Positions 14,484 through 22,609 of a DNA stretch of 35,451 nucleotides are shown piece by piece. Both the position numbers and the translations under genes were made by a program. The DNA is from an uncultured bacterium. Lineage in GTDB: Bacteria; Nitrospirota; Thermodesulfovibrionia; Thermodesulfovibrionales; Dissulfurispiraceae. The stretch lies in NCBI GenBank assembly GCA_937960465.1, contig CALGPO010000032.1:1-35451 (forward strand), written 5' to 3'. The notes beneath the pieces were generated by a model, which was not told where the DNA came from, searched no databases, and worked only from the letters and a program-made list of their open reading frames with translations. How positions within the stretch are numbered: the stretch's first letter is position 1; each line of letters opens with the position of its first letter.

Positions 14484-16604
14484 GAACATCTCAAGCCTCC
14501 TTCCCCAAAAATCCTCGATTGATTTTCTGAGATGCGGATAGCCTGTAAGTGCTGAATCCCTTTCTATAAGGGAGAATGCCTCTTTTCGGGCTATTTCGAG
14601 TATTTTAGCATCTCTTAAAAGATTTGCAACCTTTAAGTCAGGCATGCCTGACTGCCTCGTGCCAAAAAATTCTCCGGGACCCCTGATATTCAAGTCCTCT
14701 TCTGCTATCCTAAAGCCATCTGTGGTCTTAACCATTACATCAAGCCTCTTCCTTGCATCCTCACTTCCGCCGTAACTCAAGAGAATGCAGTAAGATTGAT
14801 TGCTTCCCCTTCCAACCCTTCCCCTCAACTGGTGCAACTGGGCAAGGCCAAATCTCTCTGCATGTATTATAACCATCAATGTTGCATTTGGCACATCTAC
14901 TCCAACTTCTATTACGGTTGTTGAGACAAGGATGTGTATATTGCCATTTTTGAATTCCCTCATCACTTCTTCCCTTTCTATGGGTTTCATTCTTCCGTGA
15001 ATCAGATTCACTTTGAGATGAGGGAATATTTTCTGGAGTCCCTCTGCACCTGTAATTGCGGATTTAAGGTCTGTCTTTTCTGACTCTTCAATTACAGGAT
15101 AGACCACATATGCCTGCCTTCCTTTTTTTGTCTCTTCCTCGAGCAAGGAGTATATCTGGTTTTTGTTTTTTTCAAAAAAGAGTTTTGTGATAATAGGACT
15201 TCTGTTTGGAGGAAGCTCGTCGATTACGGAATAATCAAGGTCTCCATAAAAGGTCAGGGCAAGTGTTCTTGGAATCGGGGTTGCTGTCATTATCAATGTA
15301 TCGGGGTTTGTGCCTTTTTTTCTTAATATTGCCCTTTGCATTACACCAAATCTATGCTGCTCATCTATTACAATAAGCCCCAGTTTTTTGAATGACACGC
15401 CTTCTTGAATCAAGGCATGGGTTCCGATGACGATATCCGCATCCATACCGGAGGATGAGGAGTTGGATGATTGGCTTAACCCTGACCTTAACCTGTTTTT
15501 GCTGCTTCCTGTAAGGAGATGGATATTTAATCCTAAATCTTTAACAAGGCTGTGAATGTTGATATAATGCTGCTCTGCAAGAATTTCTGTCGGAGCCATG
15601 AGTGCTGCCTGATAACCGCATTCCACAGCAGCAAGCATTGACATAAGGGCAACTATTGTCTTCCCTGAACCCACATCTCCCTGTAAGAGCCTGTTCATGG
15701 GGACAGACGACTGCATGTCTTTAAGTATGTCTTTGAATACTCTTTCCTGGGCATCGGTGAGTTTAAAAGGCAGTTTGTTAAGTAATCCGTTTATTAGTCT
15801 GCCGTCGGGAGAGAAGACAATGCCTTTTTCAAGCACCTCTCCCTTTTTAATGGCTGCAAGTCCGAGTTGGAGGGTGAAGAGTTCATCAAATGCCAGTCTC
15901 TGATGAAAGGGGCTTGTCCCTCTGTTTAAATCATCTAACGAAGATGTTGGAGAAGGGAAGTGCACATTTGATATGCTTTCCTGCAGGTCTGCCAGGTTAT
16001 GCTCCTTGATTATATCTGAGGGCATCGGGTCTGATATGGCTGATACCGAACTGTTGATGACTGAATACATGATGTTTCTCAATTGCTTCTGGCTCAGGCC
16101 TTCGGTTGACCGATAGATAGGTACTATCCTGCCGGTGTGTATGCCATGGGCTGAAGGATTGGGCTCATTATCATTTTCATCCAGTATTTCATACTCTGGA
16201 TTTATTATCTCGAAACCGGTTCCCCAGTAATTGTATTTTACTGACCCGTACAATACTACTTCCTGTCCCGGTTTGAATATCTTTTTAAGGTATGTCTGAT
16301 TAAACCACTTTGCTCTGAGAAGCCCGCTTCCATCGGATACGGTAAGCTCGAAAATCTTTAGTTTCGGCCTTCTCGGGTTTGGGATAATGACATCGGCTTT
16401 TAGTACCTTGCCTGTAACGGTATTTATTTCTTCTGGCCTGAGATGTGCTATTTTTTTAATGGAGCTTCTGTCTTCGTATCTGTAAGGCAGATAAAAAAGG
16501 GCGTCTCTTACTGTCTTTATTCCAAGACGGTCAAGCAGTCTTGCCCTGCGGGGTCCGATGCCCTTTACATACTGAACTGGGGATAATAAATCATTACTGC
16601 TCAT
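14472..16604 (-). CDS. recG: ATP-dependent DNA helicase RecG
   Basis: RecG is a branched-DNA helicase that regresses stalled replication forks. The 710-residue protein has the N-terminal wedge/OB region (YRYEDRSSIKKI), Walker A GDVGSGKT, DEQHRFG, TATPIPRTLALT, VSTTVIEVGVDVPNA, QLRGRVGRG and FFGTRQSG. Residues about 369-386 (SGLSQSSNSSSSGMD) are encoded by a heptamer array between the LLTGS and DIVIGTHAL blocks and have no counterpart in usual RecG. It overlaps nusA by 11 bp. The stop codon lies inside a second array. Confidence 0.96.
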   Translation of the reverse strand: MSSNDLLSPVQYVKGIGPRRARLLDRLGIKTVRDALFYLPYRYEDRSSIKKIAHLRPEEINTVTGKVLKADVIIPNPRRPKLKIFELTVSDGSGLLRAKWFNQTYLKKIFKPGQEVVLYGSVKYNYWGTGFEIINPEYEILDENDNEPNPSAHGIHTGRIVPIYRSTEGLSQKQLRNIMYSVINSSVSAISDPMPSDIIKEHNLADLQESISNVHFPSPTSSLDDLNRGTSPFHQRLAFDELFTLQLGLAAIKKGEVLEKGIVFSPDGRLINGLLNKLPFKLTDAQERVFKDILKDMQSSVPMNRLLQGDVGSGKTIVALMSMLAAVECGYQAALMAPTEILAEQHYINIHSLVKDLGLNIHLLTGSSKNRLRSGLSQSSNSSSSGMDADIVIGTHALIQEGVSFKKLGLIVIDEQHRFGVMQRAILRKKGTNPDTLIMTATPIPRTLALTFYGDLDYSVIDELPPNRSPIITKLFFEKNKNQIYSLLEEETKKGRQAYVVYPVIEESEKTDLKSAITGAEGLQKIFPHLKVNLIHGRMKPIEREEVMREFKNGNIHILVSTTVIEVGVDVPNATLMVIIHAERFGLAQLHQLRGRVGRGSNQSYCILLSYGGSEDARKRLDVMVKTTDGFRIAEEDLNIRGPGEFFGTRQSGMPDLKVANLLRDAKILEIARKEAFSLIERDSALTGYPHLRKSIEDFWGRRLEMFKTG
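15450..15498 (-). repeat. Heptamer array inside recG
   Basis: Seven units: GGAGGAT, GAGGAGT, TGGATGA, TTGGCTT, AACCCTG, ACCTTAA, CCTGTTT. The last four resemble the array at 14449-14483. It encodes a Ser/Asn-rich insertion in the helicase. Confidence 0.75.
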
Positions 16605-17709
16605 CTTTATCAGATTTCTCTGATTCTTTCTTTATAGCCTTATCAAGTGATTTGTCTGCTTCTTCCATCTTGATTTTTGAATACTCGGATTCGCTTAATA
16701 TCTCTATCTCCCAGCCTGTAAGCTTTGTTGCCAGTTTTATATTCTGCCCGCGTTTCCCTATGGCAAGGGACAACTGCTGATCATCCGCAATTACCATTGC
16801 GGTCTTTTCCTCTTCATTTATTCCTACCCTGTCTACAGTTGCAGGTGTAAGCGCCCTTGCAACAAATATGCGGGGGTCATCGCTCCATGGTATTATATCA
16901 ATCTTTTCTCCGCGTAGTTCCCTTACAATGGACTGAACCCTCGTTCCCTTCATGCCGACGCAAGCGCCCACTGCGTCTATAGCACTATCTTTAGAGTATA
17001 CTGCTATCTTTGTTCTTTCTCCAGGCTCTCTCGCAATCCCTTTTATAACAACAACACCGTCATGAATCTCTGGAACCTCCATTTTGAACAGGGCTACGAC
17101 AAAGTTCGGGTCTGTCCTCGAGAGCATTATAACAGGGCCCTTTGATGTGAGTTTTACCTCGGAAAGATATGCCTTAACAATATCCCCTCTTTTCAGGGTT
17201 TCATTAGGCAGTGTTTCCCTTTGGGGGAGACACGCCTCTGTCTTTGCAAGGCTGATGTAATAATTTCCTTTTTCCTTCCTTAGTACGGTGCCACTGATTA
17301 TCTGTCCTGTCTTATCTTTATATTCCTCGTAGATAATATCCCTTTCGGCTTCTTTTACCTTCTGGAATATGACCTGCTTTGCTGTTTGCGCTGCTATCCT
17401 TCCGAAGTCCTGCAAGGGTATCGGGATTTCAATTGTATCGCCTATTTTCTTATCGGGGAATAACTCCTTTGCCTTTTCTAACTGGATCTCTTCATCTTTG
17501 TTTGCGACCTTTTCTACTATCTGCCTAAGCTCGAAGACCTGTATGTTGCATGTTTTCGGCTCTATGCGCAGATCTATATTGGTCCTGCCGCCGAATTTCT
17601 TGCGGACAGCGGAAAGAAGGGCTGCCTCCAGCACCTTTAATAAGGAATCCCGTGAGATGCCTTTTTCCCTGCTGATCTGGTCTATTACATAACAGAGTTC
17701 CTTTGACAT
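16594..17709 (-). CDS. nusA: Transcription termination/antitermination factor NusA
   Basis: NusA binds RNA polymerase and RNA to control pausing, termination and antitermination. The 371-residue protein has the N-terminal polymerase-binding domain, the S1 domain (GQIISGTVLRKEKGNYYI), and two KH domains with KIAVYSKDSAIDAVGACVGMKGTRVQ and QQLSLAIGKRGQNIKLATKLTGW. It lacks the extra C-terminal acidic repeats of enterobacteria, which is common. I use ATG 17709 (GAGAGG upstream) rather than the GTG at 17718. It follows rimP, the classic order, but the next gene is recG rather than infB. Confidence 0.97.
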   Translation of the reverse strand: MSKELCYVIDQISREKGISRDSLLKVLEAALLSAVRKKFGGRTNIDLRIEPKTCNIQVFELRQIVEKVANKDEEIQLEKAKELFPDKKIGDTIEIPIPLQDFGRIAAQTAKQVIFQKVKEAERDIIYEEYKDKTGQIISGTVLRKEKGNYYISLAKTEACLPQRETLPNETLKRGDIVKAYLSEVKLTSKGPVIMLSRTDPNFVVALFKMEVPEIHDGVVVIKGIAREPGERTKIAVYSKDSAIDAVGACVGMKGTRVQSIVRELRGEKIDIIPWSDDPRIFVARALTPATVDRVGINEEEKTAMVIADDQQLSLAIGKRGQNIKLATKLTGWEIEILSESEYSKIKMEEADKSLDKAIKKESEKSDKDEQ

Positions 17710-17723
17710 GGTCAACACCTCTC

Positions 17724-18185
17724 TTAAAATTCTATTTCAAGCCTTGCCTTAGAAATTTTATCCATAGGGATAAAAATATCCTTCTTATCGAGTTTAAGCC
17801 TTATCCAACCTTCTCCGACATCGATAATCCTGCCAATGAAGAATGTCTGATTGTCTACTTTCTCGGTTGTGATAATCCGTGCAAGCTTTTCTATGTTCCT
17901 TTCGAAATCGGCCTGTGTTGAAAGCGGCCTGTCAAGCCCTGGAGACGATACCTCCAGCACATAGGGCCCTTTTATCGGATCCTCCACATCCAGCAGTGCC
18001 TCAAGGCTCCTGCTCATTTTTTCGCAGTCCCCAACGGTTACCCCGCCTTCTTTATCCACAACTACCTTTAACATTGTTCTTTTGCCGCCGCCTAAAAGCT
18101 CAACGCTGACAAGCTCCAGTCCTTCGTCCTCTGCAACCCGAGATGCGAGTTCAGAAATTTTTTGTTTTATAGTATTCTTATCCAT
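17724..18185 (-). CDS. rimP: Ribosome maturation factor RimP
   Basis: RimP helps assemble the 30S subunit. The 153-residue protein has the family blocks VAEDEGLELVSVEL, LKVVVDKEGGVTVGDCEKMSR, YVLEVSSPGLDRPL, and a C-terminal SH3-like domain. It is the first gene of rimP-nusA-recG. The ATG at 18185 is preceded by CCGGAGC. A strong hairpin with a following T-rich tract (18202-18225) lies in its leader, which suggests attenuation. Confidence 0.95.
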   Translation of the reverse strand: MDKNTIKQKISELASRVAEDEGLELVSVELLGGGKRTMLKVVVDKEGGVTVGDCEKMSRSLEALLDVEDPIKGPYVLEVSSPGLDRPLSTQADFERNIEKLARIITTEKVDNQTFFIGRIIDVGEGWIRLKLDKKDIFIPMDKISKARLEIEF

Positions 18186-18189
18186 ATGC

Positions 18190-18225
18190 TCCGGTAAAAC
18201 AAAAGAGTGGGAAGACCCACTCTTT
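18190..18225 (-). promoter_or_regulatory. Terminator-like hairpin in the rimP leader
   Basis: The ten-bp stem is AAAGAGTGGG with CCCACTCTTT and a four-base loop. Read on the minus strand it is followed by TGTTTTACC and then the rimP ribosome binding site. It lies between the likely promoter (candidate -10 TATATT near 18250) and rimP, so it could act as an attenuator for rimP-nusA-recG. The read-through or antiterminator structure is not visible to me. Confidence 0.6.
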
Positions 18226-18279
18226 GCATTTGTAAATAATAAAAGATATTAAAATATAACAGTTTTTGCCCTGAAAAAG

Positions 18280-18322
18280 CAACACCATGAGGGTTTGTAT
18301 ATATCCCTCATGGTGTTTTTAT
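18280..18322 (-). terminator. Intrinsic terminator after the lipoprotein gene
   Basis: The 13-bp perfect stem AACACCATGAGGG / CCCTCATGGTGTT has an 11-base loop. On the minus strand it is followed by GCTTTTTC and ends the lipoprotein mRNA; on the plus strand it is followed by TTTTATT, so it may work in both directions. Confidence 0.85.
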
Positions 18323-18327
18323 TAACG

Positions 18328-18522
18328 CTACTTCTTTGATGCTTCTGCTGGCTGTTCAGGAGCCTGTGCTGGCTGTTCAGGAGCTGGTGCCGGCTGTTCA
18401 GGAGCCGGAGCTGGTGCTGGTGCCTCAGGAGCCTTTGGCTCTTCAGCCTTTTTGCAACCAACTGTCAGGGTAAATGCTACCAGAAGCATAAGGGAAAGTA
18501 TAAGAGCTAATACCTTCTTCAT
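18328..18522 (-). CDS. Small Pro/Ala-rich lipoprotein
   Basis: The 64-residue protein has a signal peptide and lipobox (LTVGC, Cys at 23), then a mature part made almost entirely of Ala, Pro, Glu and Gln (PAPAPEQPAPAPEQPAQAPE). The DNA shows a 21-bp tandem repeat that gives the seven-residue EQPAPAP unit. A near-perfect Shine-Dalgarno (AAGGAGGTGA) precedes the ATG, and a strong promoter and terminator flank it. It is therefore a single-gene unit, probably well expressed. Likely an envelope spacer-type lipoprotein; function unknown. Confidence 0.8.
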   Translation of the reverse strand: MKKVLALILSLMLLVAFTLTVGCKKAEEPKAPEAPAPAPAPEQPAPAPEQPAQAPEQPAEASKK

Positions 18523-18582
18523 TCTTTAAGTCACCTCCTTCCAAAATTTGTGCCAAAAATTGGGGGTAATTTTATCAACTCA

Positions 18583-18617
18583 ATTATTAACATTTATGCT
18601 ATTTCTTGTCAAGAAAT
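18583..18617 (-). promoter_or_regulatory. Promoter with palindrome for the lipoprotein gene
   Basis: On the minus strand a perfect -35 TTGACA (18607-18612) and an AATAAT -10 (18583-18588) are 18 bases apart. The -35 is centred in the inverted repeat ATTTCTTGTCAAGAAAT (18601-18617), which looks like an operator. It overlaps the end of the DUF3786 gene. Confidence 0.6.
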
Positions 18618-19378
18618 AAATTAGCCTCTATGTTTTTAACGAGTCCTTCAACGAGGAATATTATTGATTCCGCATCGAGAAATTTATCCGCTGTTGAGTC
18701 GAAAATAACCTTTGCCTTTGATTCGAACTCGTCTTCCGGCGGCCAGTAAAGGATCATAACCGGCAGCCTGGGGAGGAGGTAAAGATGCCATGCATTTTCT
18801 GTAGGGAATCCTTCACGCCTTTCTGCTCCGAGTCTGATAAATATTTTTTCTGTTTGGGCAAAATCCCTTTCGAGGAGTTCTTTAAGCGGCTCTTCGCAGT
18901 CCCTAAGAAATAACGATGCCTTTACCATGCCGCCTCTGAGTTCGCTGTATGATACCCATTTGCCCGACAATTTGCCTTTGCCGGCAGTCCTGATATAATG
19001 TAAGAGCAATATCTTGATCCAGGGGGTCATGTGTCCGTGTGTTGTTATTTCTCCATCAGGAGATATTATGAAGTCCCTTCCCATGCATTTGATGGCGATG
19101 CTGTTGTCTTTTTTTAGTTCAGCGCCGATGTCATCTGCAATGTCTTTGAAATTCATATTCTTGGCCTCTTCTTTAAGGCTTAATATCAACTCCTCACGCC
19201 AGTCTGATTTTTTTATAACGCCTTTCAACGCCTCTATTTCTTTTTCGGTCAGACAGGGACATTCGGAAAGTTCCGCATCCCCCTTTATCACGGAGAGCGC
19301 GAACGGCATGCATGTCTTCTGCCTGCATTTCCCACAGTTTTTCTTTGGGAGTTTTTTATAGAGTTCGATTGTGTTCAC
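18599..19378 (-). CDS. DUF3786 protein with N-terminal Fe-S cluster motif
   Basis: The 259-residue protein begins with a four-cysteine motif (NCGKCRQKTCMPFALSV ... ECPCL), as in the Fe-S domain of corrinoid/Fe-S proteins. A DUF3786 body follows (DFIISPDGEITTHGHMTPWIKILLLHYI, WVSYSELRGGMVKASLF, LPRLPVMILYWPPEDEFE). DUF3786 proteins are typical of anaerobes and their role is unknown. The GTG start overlaps the ABC permease stop by one base (TAGTG), so the exporter and this protein are co-translated. Confidence 0.82.
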   Translation of the reverse strand: MNTIELYKKLPKKNCGKCRQKTCMPFALSVIKGDAELSECPCLTEKEIEALKGVIKKSDWREELILSLKEEAKNMNFKDIADDIGAELKKDNSIAIKCMGRDFIISPDGEITTHGHMTPWIKILLLHYIRTAGKGKLSGKWVSYSELRGGMVKASLFLRDCEEPLKELLERDFAQTEKIFIRLGAERREGFPTENAWHLYLLPRLPVMILYWPPEDEFESKAKVIFDSTADKFLDAESIIFLVEGLVKNIEANLFLDKK

Positions 19379-20145
19379 TACTTCCGCCTTTCAAAAACAT
19401 TGGCAGCGATTATAACAAAAATAAGAGACGATATAACAATCACTGATATATCGAGGCTCAGCGGGAAATCATGCGTAAGTAATTTCTTTTCGGGGAATAC
19501 CATGTACTTCAATGCATCTATTCCGTAGGTTAAGGGATTAATCTTTGTTAAAAAGCTCAATACATGCGGCAGGAGCTTTACAGGATACATTGCTCCTGAT
19601 AAGAAGAACATGGGCATAATTATAAAGTTCATTATGACGCTGAAGCTTTCGAGGTTTTCATAAAATGTTGCTATGAGTATACCGAGGGATGAAAGGCAGA
19701 ACGACAGAATGATGGAAATGCTGAGTATTAAAAGTATCTGGATTATATCAAGTTTCAGTCCGATAACAGGGAAAAGCAGCACTATGATCAATGCCTGAAG
19801 TGTTGATACAACAGTGCCGCTCAATGCCTTGCCTATCACAATGGAGAACCTCGATACTGGGGCTGCGAGCATCTCCTTCATGAACCCGAATTCCTTGTCC
19901 CATATTATGGATATTGATGAGAATATGGAGCTGAACAGGATTGTCATTCCTATGATTCCCGGAAAGATAAACTGCATATAAGGTATTCCCATGTCTGGCG
20001 ACACCATCCTCGACATTCCGCCGCCAACCAGAAAAAGCCATAGGAGCGGTCTTGCGAGAGTGGATACAAGTCTTCCCCTCTCACGGACGAATTTTATGAA
20101 TTCCCTTGCGACAATTACATATACGGCATTTAAATCATATTTCAT
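19378..20145 (-). CDS. ABC-2 type transporter permease
   Basis: The 255-residue integral membrane protein has six predicted helices and the ABC-2 signature region (MLAAPVSRFSIVIGKALSGTVVSTLQALI, FIIMPMFFLSGAMYPVKLLP). Together with the ATPase encoded just upstream it forms an exporter of the DrrAB/NodJ type; the substrate is unknown. It starts with an ATGA overlap with the ATPase. Confidence 0.92.
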   Translation of the reverse strand: MKYDLNAVYVIVAREFIKFVRERGRLVSTLARPLLWLFLVGGGMSRMVSPDMGIPYMQFIFPGIIGMTILFSSIFSSISIIWDKEFGFMKEMLAAPVSRFSIVIGKALSGTVVSTLQALIIVLLFPVIGLKLDIIQILLILSISIILSFCLSSLGILIATFYENLESFSVIMNFIIMPMFFLSGAMYPVKLLPHVLSFLTKINPLTYGIDALKYMVFPEKKLLTHDFPLSLDISVIVISSLIFVIIAANVFERRK

Positions 20146-21128
20146 CCTCTCTCGAACTTCCTCCTGTATGACCTTATGGCCTCTTTCAGTTCATCGCCGC
20201 CGGATACTGCTTCCGGCCTTATTGCCTTGCCTGTTAATTTTAAAAATACATCGTTCAATGTCGGCCTCTGCAGTCTTACAGACAGCACCATGTCCGCAAG
20301 GGTATTTATGAGCTTCGGGATGCATGCATCTCCTTTTGATACGGATATGAATATCTCGCCGTTTTTTTCTTCTGCATCGAGATTCAGGTTTTTCTTGATT
20401 TCATCTATAGCAATTGAATTATCTTTTGTCTTTAAATATATGACATCTCCTCCCACCATTTTTTTTAGTTCATCCGGAGAGCCCTGGGCAATTAATTTTC
20501 CCTTATCGATTATCGCTATCTTATTGCAGATTTCTGCCTCTTCCATGTAATGTGTGGTCATGAATATGGTCACATCATGCCTCTTGGGAAGCTCGGAGAT
20601 GAATTCCCACAGGTTTGCTCTGCTCTGTGGATCCAATCCGAGTGTAGGCTCATCGAGGAATAATACTTTTGGTTGATGGATTATAGACCTTGCCACTTCA
20701 AGTCTCCTTTTCATCCCGCCAGAAAATTTTTTTACGGTATCGTCTTTCCTTTCATAAAGCCCGACAAAATTCAGCGCATCATTTATCCTTCCTCTTCTCT
20801 CATTCTTAGGAACATTGTAGAGATAAGAATGGAAAAGCAGGTTTTCGTATGCTGTGAGTTCCTTGTCGAGGGTGTTGTCCTGGAAGACAATGCCAATCTC
20901 TCTTCTCACCTCCGATGATTCCTTCATACAGTCATAACCATCGATGGAAGCTTTCCCTGACGTTGGAGACAGCAGTGTGCAGAGGATGTTGATAGTGGTT
21001 GTTTTTCCTGCGCCGTTGGGGCCAAGGAAGCCGAATATTGTCCCCTTTTCCACCTCAAATGATATCCCATCAACGGCAGTGATGTTGCCAAACTTTTTTG
21101 TCAGGTTTTCTACTGCGATTATGGGCAT
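20142..21128 (-). CDS. ABC-2 type transporter ATP-binding protein
   Basis: The ATPase has 328 residues from ATG 21128. Walker A is GPNGAGKTT, the signature FSGGMKRRLE, and Walker B VLFLDEPTLGLDP; a C-terminal DrrA-type extension follows. The frame is open upstream to 21248, but that part (HSPIHSFHSFTHLLTYS) is encoded by a heptamer array and has no family match. The start with MPIIAVENLTKKFG is the conserved one, with GGAGC upstream. It is the first gene of the exporter-DUF3786 operon. Confidence 0.94.
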   Translation of the reverse strand: MPIIAVENLTKKFGNITAVDGISFEVEKGTIFGFLGPNGAGKTTTINILCTLLSPTSGKASIDGYDCMKESSEVRREIGIVFQDNTLDKELTAYENLLFHSYLYNVPKNERRGRINDALNFVGLYERKDDTVKKFSGGMKRRLEVARSIIHQPKVLFLDEPTLGLDPQSRANLWEFISELPKRHDVTIFMTTHYMEEAEICNKIAIIDKGKLIAQGSPDELKKMVGGDVIYLKTKDNSIAIDEIKKNLNLDAEEKNGEIFISVSKGDACIPKLINTLADMVLSVRLQRPTLNDVFLKLTGKAIRPEAVSGGDELKEAIRSYRRKFERG

Positions 21129-21168
21129 TACTAATGCTGCTCCATCTTGTTTTTTTGGCACATGCCCG

Positions 21169-21270
21169 GTAAGTGAGTAAGTGAGCAAATGGGTGAATGA
21201 GTGAAATGAGTGAATGGGAGAATGTATGAAAATTTCTTGCTCATACACTCATATGCTCATCTGCTCATCC
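21169..21270. repeat. Heptamer arrays between secG and the ABC ATPase gene
   Basis: Degenerate units of the GTGAGTA/GTGAATG/AGTGAAA type run to about 21228, followed by units of opposite sense (CTCATAC, ACTCATA, TGCTCAT). The two halves could pair as a long imperfect hairpin between secG and the exporter genes. Confidence 0.75.
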
Positions 21271-21271
21271 A

Positions 21272-21592
21272 CTATTTATTAATTGGCTTTTGAGGTATCT
21301 GCTGTGGCAACTGCGGTATCGCTTTTTGCTGTTCTGCAGGTGCGGTCTGTTTAATAACAGAAGCGGTCTTTGTTGTGACCATTGTCAGTGCAAGGGATGT
21401 GAGCATGAAGACAACCGCTGCTACTGTTGTGAGCTTGTTTAAAAAGGTTGCTGCGCCCCTGCTTCCAAAAAGGGTCTGGCTTGAGCCTCCGAATGCAGCC
21501 CCCATTTCAGCGCCCTTTCCGCTCTGCAATAAAACTACGGCAATCAAAAAGAGCGATGCCAGTATATGAATGATTATTATAAAGGTTGCCAT
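21272..21592 (-). CDS. secG: Protein translocase subunit SecG
   Basis: SecG is the small accessory subunit of the SecYEG channel. The 106-residue protein has two membrane helices (IIIIHILASLFLIAVVLLQ; LTTVAAVVFMLTSLALTMV) around the conserved GKGAEMGAAFGGSSQTLFGSRG loop. The C-terminus is rich in Gln and Pro. GAGGAGGAAG precedes the ATG. It follows tpiA by 15 bp, the usual tpiA-secG order. Confidence 0.95.
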   Translation of the reverse strand: MATFIIIIHILASLFLIAVVLLQSGKGAEMGAAFGGSSQTLFGSRGAATFLNKLTTVAAVVFMLTSLALTMVTTKTASVIKQTAPAEQQKAIPQLPQQIPQKPINK

Positions 21593-21607
21593 TACTTCCT
21601 CCTCATT

Positions 21608-22351
21608 TTATTTTTTAAACTTTACAATCCTTGCGAAACTGTCAGCCTTTAAACTTGCACCGCCGACAAGGACGCCGTCCACATCAGGACAGGCCATCAA
21701 GGCGTCTATATTATCAGGCGTTACGCTTCCGCCATAGAGTATCCTGATTTCATTTGCCTTATCGCTGTAAAGCGAAGAAAGTCTTTCACGGATATATTTG
21801 TGGGCATCCTGTGCCTGCTCTGTAGTTGCTGTCCTCCCTGTTCCTATTGCCCAGATTGGTTCGTAAGCTACCACAATGCCGTCAGGAGATATATCTTTCA
21901 GTCCTTCTTCCATTTCCCTTTTCAGGACATCAAAGGTTTTTCCAGATTCCCTTTCTTGCAGGGATTCTCCGATGCAGAAGATTACACCAAGTGTGTGTTT
22001 TTTTGCTGCCTTTATCTTTTTGTTTATTATTTCGTTTGTCTCGTGGAAATACTGGCGCCTTTCGGAATGACCGATTATCACATACTTGCAGCCGATGTCT
22101 GTGAGCATAACCGGCGATACTTCGCCTGTGTAAGCGCCTTTGTCTTCATAAAAGACATCCTGTGCGCTAAGCTGGATGCTGGTATTTTTCAAAAGTGTTG
22201 ATGCGGTATGGAGTGCCGTGAATGAAGGCGCAATGATAATATCGACATCCTTTGTATCCTTCACAAGAGGAAGGAATTCATTCAGGTAAGATTCGGTCTC
22301 CCCAACTGTCTTGTTCATCTTCCAGTTTGCTGCTATAAACGGCCTTCTCAT
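21608..22351 (-). CDS. tpiA: Triosephosphate isomerase
   Basis: It interconverts dihydroxyacetone phosphate and glyceraldehyde 3-phosphate. The 247 residues begin RRPFIAANWKMNK (lysine of the active site), with GHSERR (His) and YEPIWAIGTG (Glu) and a C-terminal GGSVTPDN phosphate-binding loop. I start at ATG 22351. The longer open frame to 22483 runs into an A-type repeat and adds no family sequence. The usual upstream neighbours gapA and pgk are absent; the repeat-filled gap lies there instead. Confidence 0.96.
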   Translation of the reverse strand: MRRPFIAANWKMNKTVGETESYLNEFLPLVKDTKDVDIIIAPSFTALHTASTLLKNTSIQLSAQDVFYEDKGAYTGEVSPVMLTDIGCKYVIIGHSERRQYFHETNEIINKKIKAAKKHTLGVIFCIGESLQERESGKTFDVLKREMEEGLKDISPDGIVVAYEPIWAIGTGRTATTEQAQDAHKYIRERLSSLYSDKANEIRILYGGSVTPDNIDALMACPDVDGVLVGGASLKADSFARIVKFKK

Positions 22352-22394
22352 GATTATGTAATTTAGTTTATGGAGTTGGTTTATGTCAAGACAG

Positions 22395-22434
22395 TGCCAT
22401 AACCCATACGTTAAGCAATACTTGTGTAATTCGG
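22395..22434 (-). repeat. Probable end fragment of a family-B element
   Basis: CAATACTTGTGTAATTCGG (22416-22434) matches the end of the complete B element with two or three differences. A TGCCATA (22395) occurs at about the right distance. It sits just upstream of tpiA, before the A-element remnant. Confidence 0.45.
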
Positions 22435-22450
22435 ATTCAAACATTATGAA

Positions 22451-22540
22451 CCTTAATGTTGCATAGACAGCAAGGACTAACATTCTTCAAAGCCATTACA
22501 AGCGACAGAAACCGTATTCATGCAGAGTATAAAAGTTTTA
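22451..22540 (+). repeat. Truncated family-A element (copy A1)
   Basis: It holds the first 90 bases or so of the 215-bp A element (CCTTAATGTTGCATAGACAG and onward), close in sequence to A2 and A3. It then leaves the A sequence inside ATAAAAGTTTTA. From that point the sequence follows the restriction endonuclease gene instead. Confidence 0.88.
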
Positions 22541-22609
22541 TTCGCTTGCTTTGATAACTTTTCTGAAGATGCGGCAAATAACCGTAATGCTCCATGGCTC
22601 AATTATTAA
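22529..22609 (+). pseudogene. Internally deleted fragment of the restriction endonuclease gene
   Basis: Bases 22529-22595 match bases 987-1053 of the endonuclease gene over 67 positions with one difference (C1020 to T22562). Bases 22595-22609 (TGGCTCAATTATTAA) then match 1613-1627 exactly. The 559 bp in between are missing. The fragment is joined to a truncated A element through the shared sequence ATAAAWGTTTTA and is followed directly by the complete A2 element. It keeps the same strand as the intact gene but cannot encode a product. Confidence 0.9.

Noticed and set aside
21129-21248. N-terminal extension of the ABC ATPase
   Set aside because: Encoded by a heptamer array; the conserved start is at 21128.
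21800-22201. Long plus-strand frame of 133 codons antisense to tpiA
   Set aside because: Cys/Phe-rich shadow of tpiA with no recognised domain.
22352-22483. N-terminal extension of tpiA (open frame up to 22483)
   Set aside because: The extension runs into the A1 repeat and has no family sequence; ATG 22351 gives the standard TpiA start.
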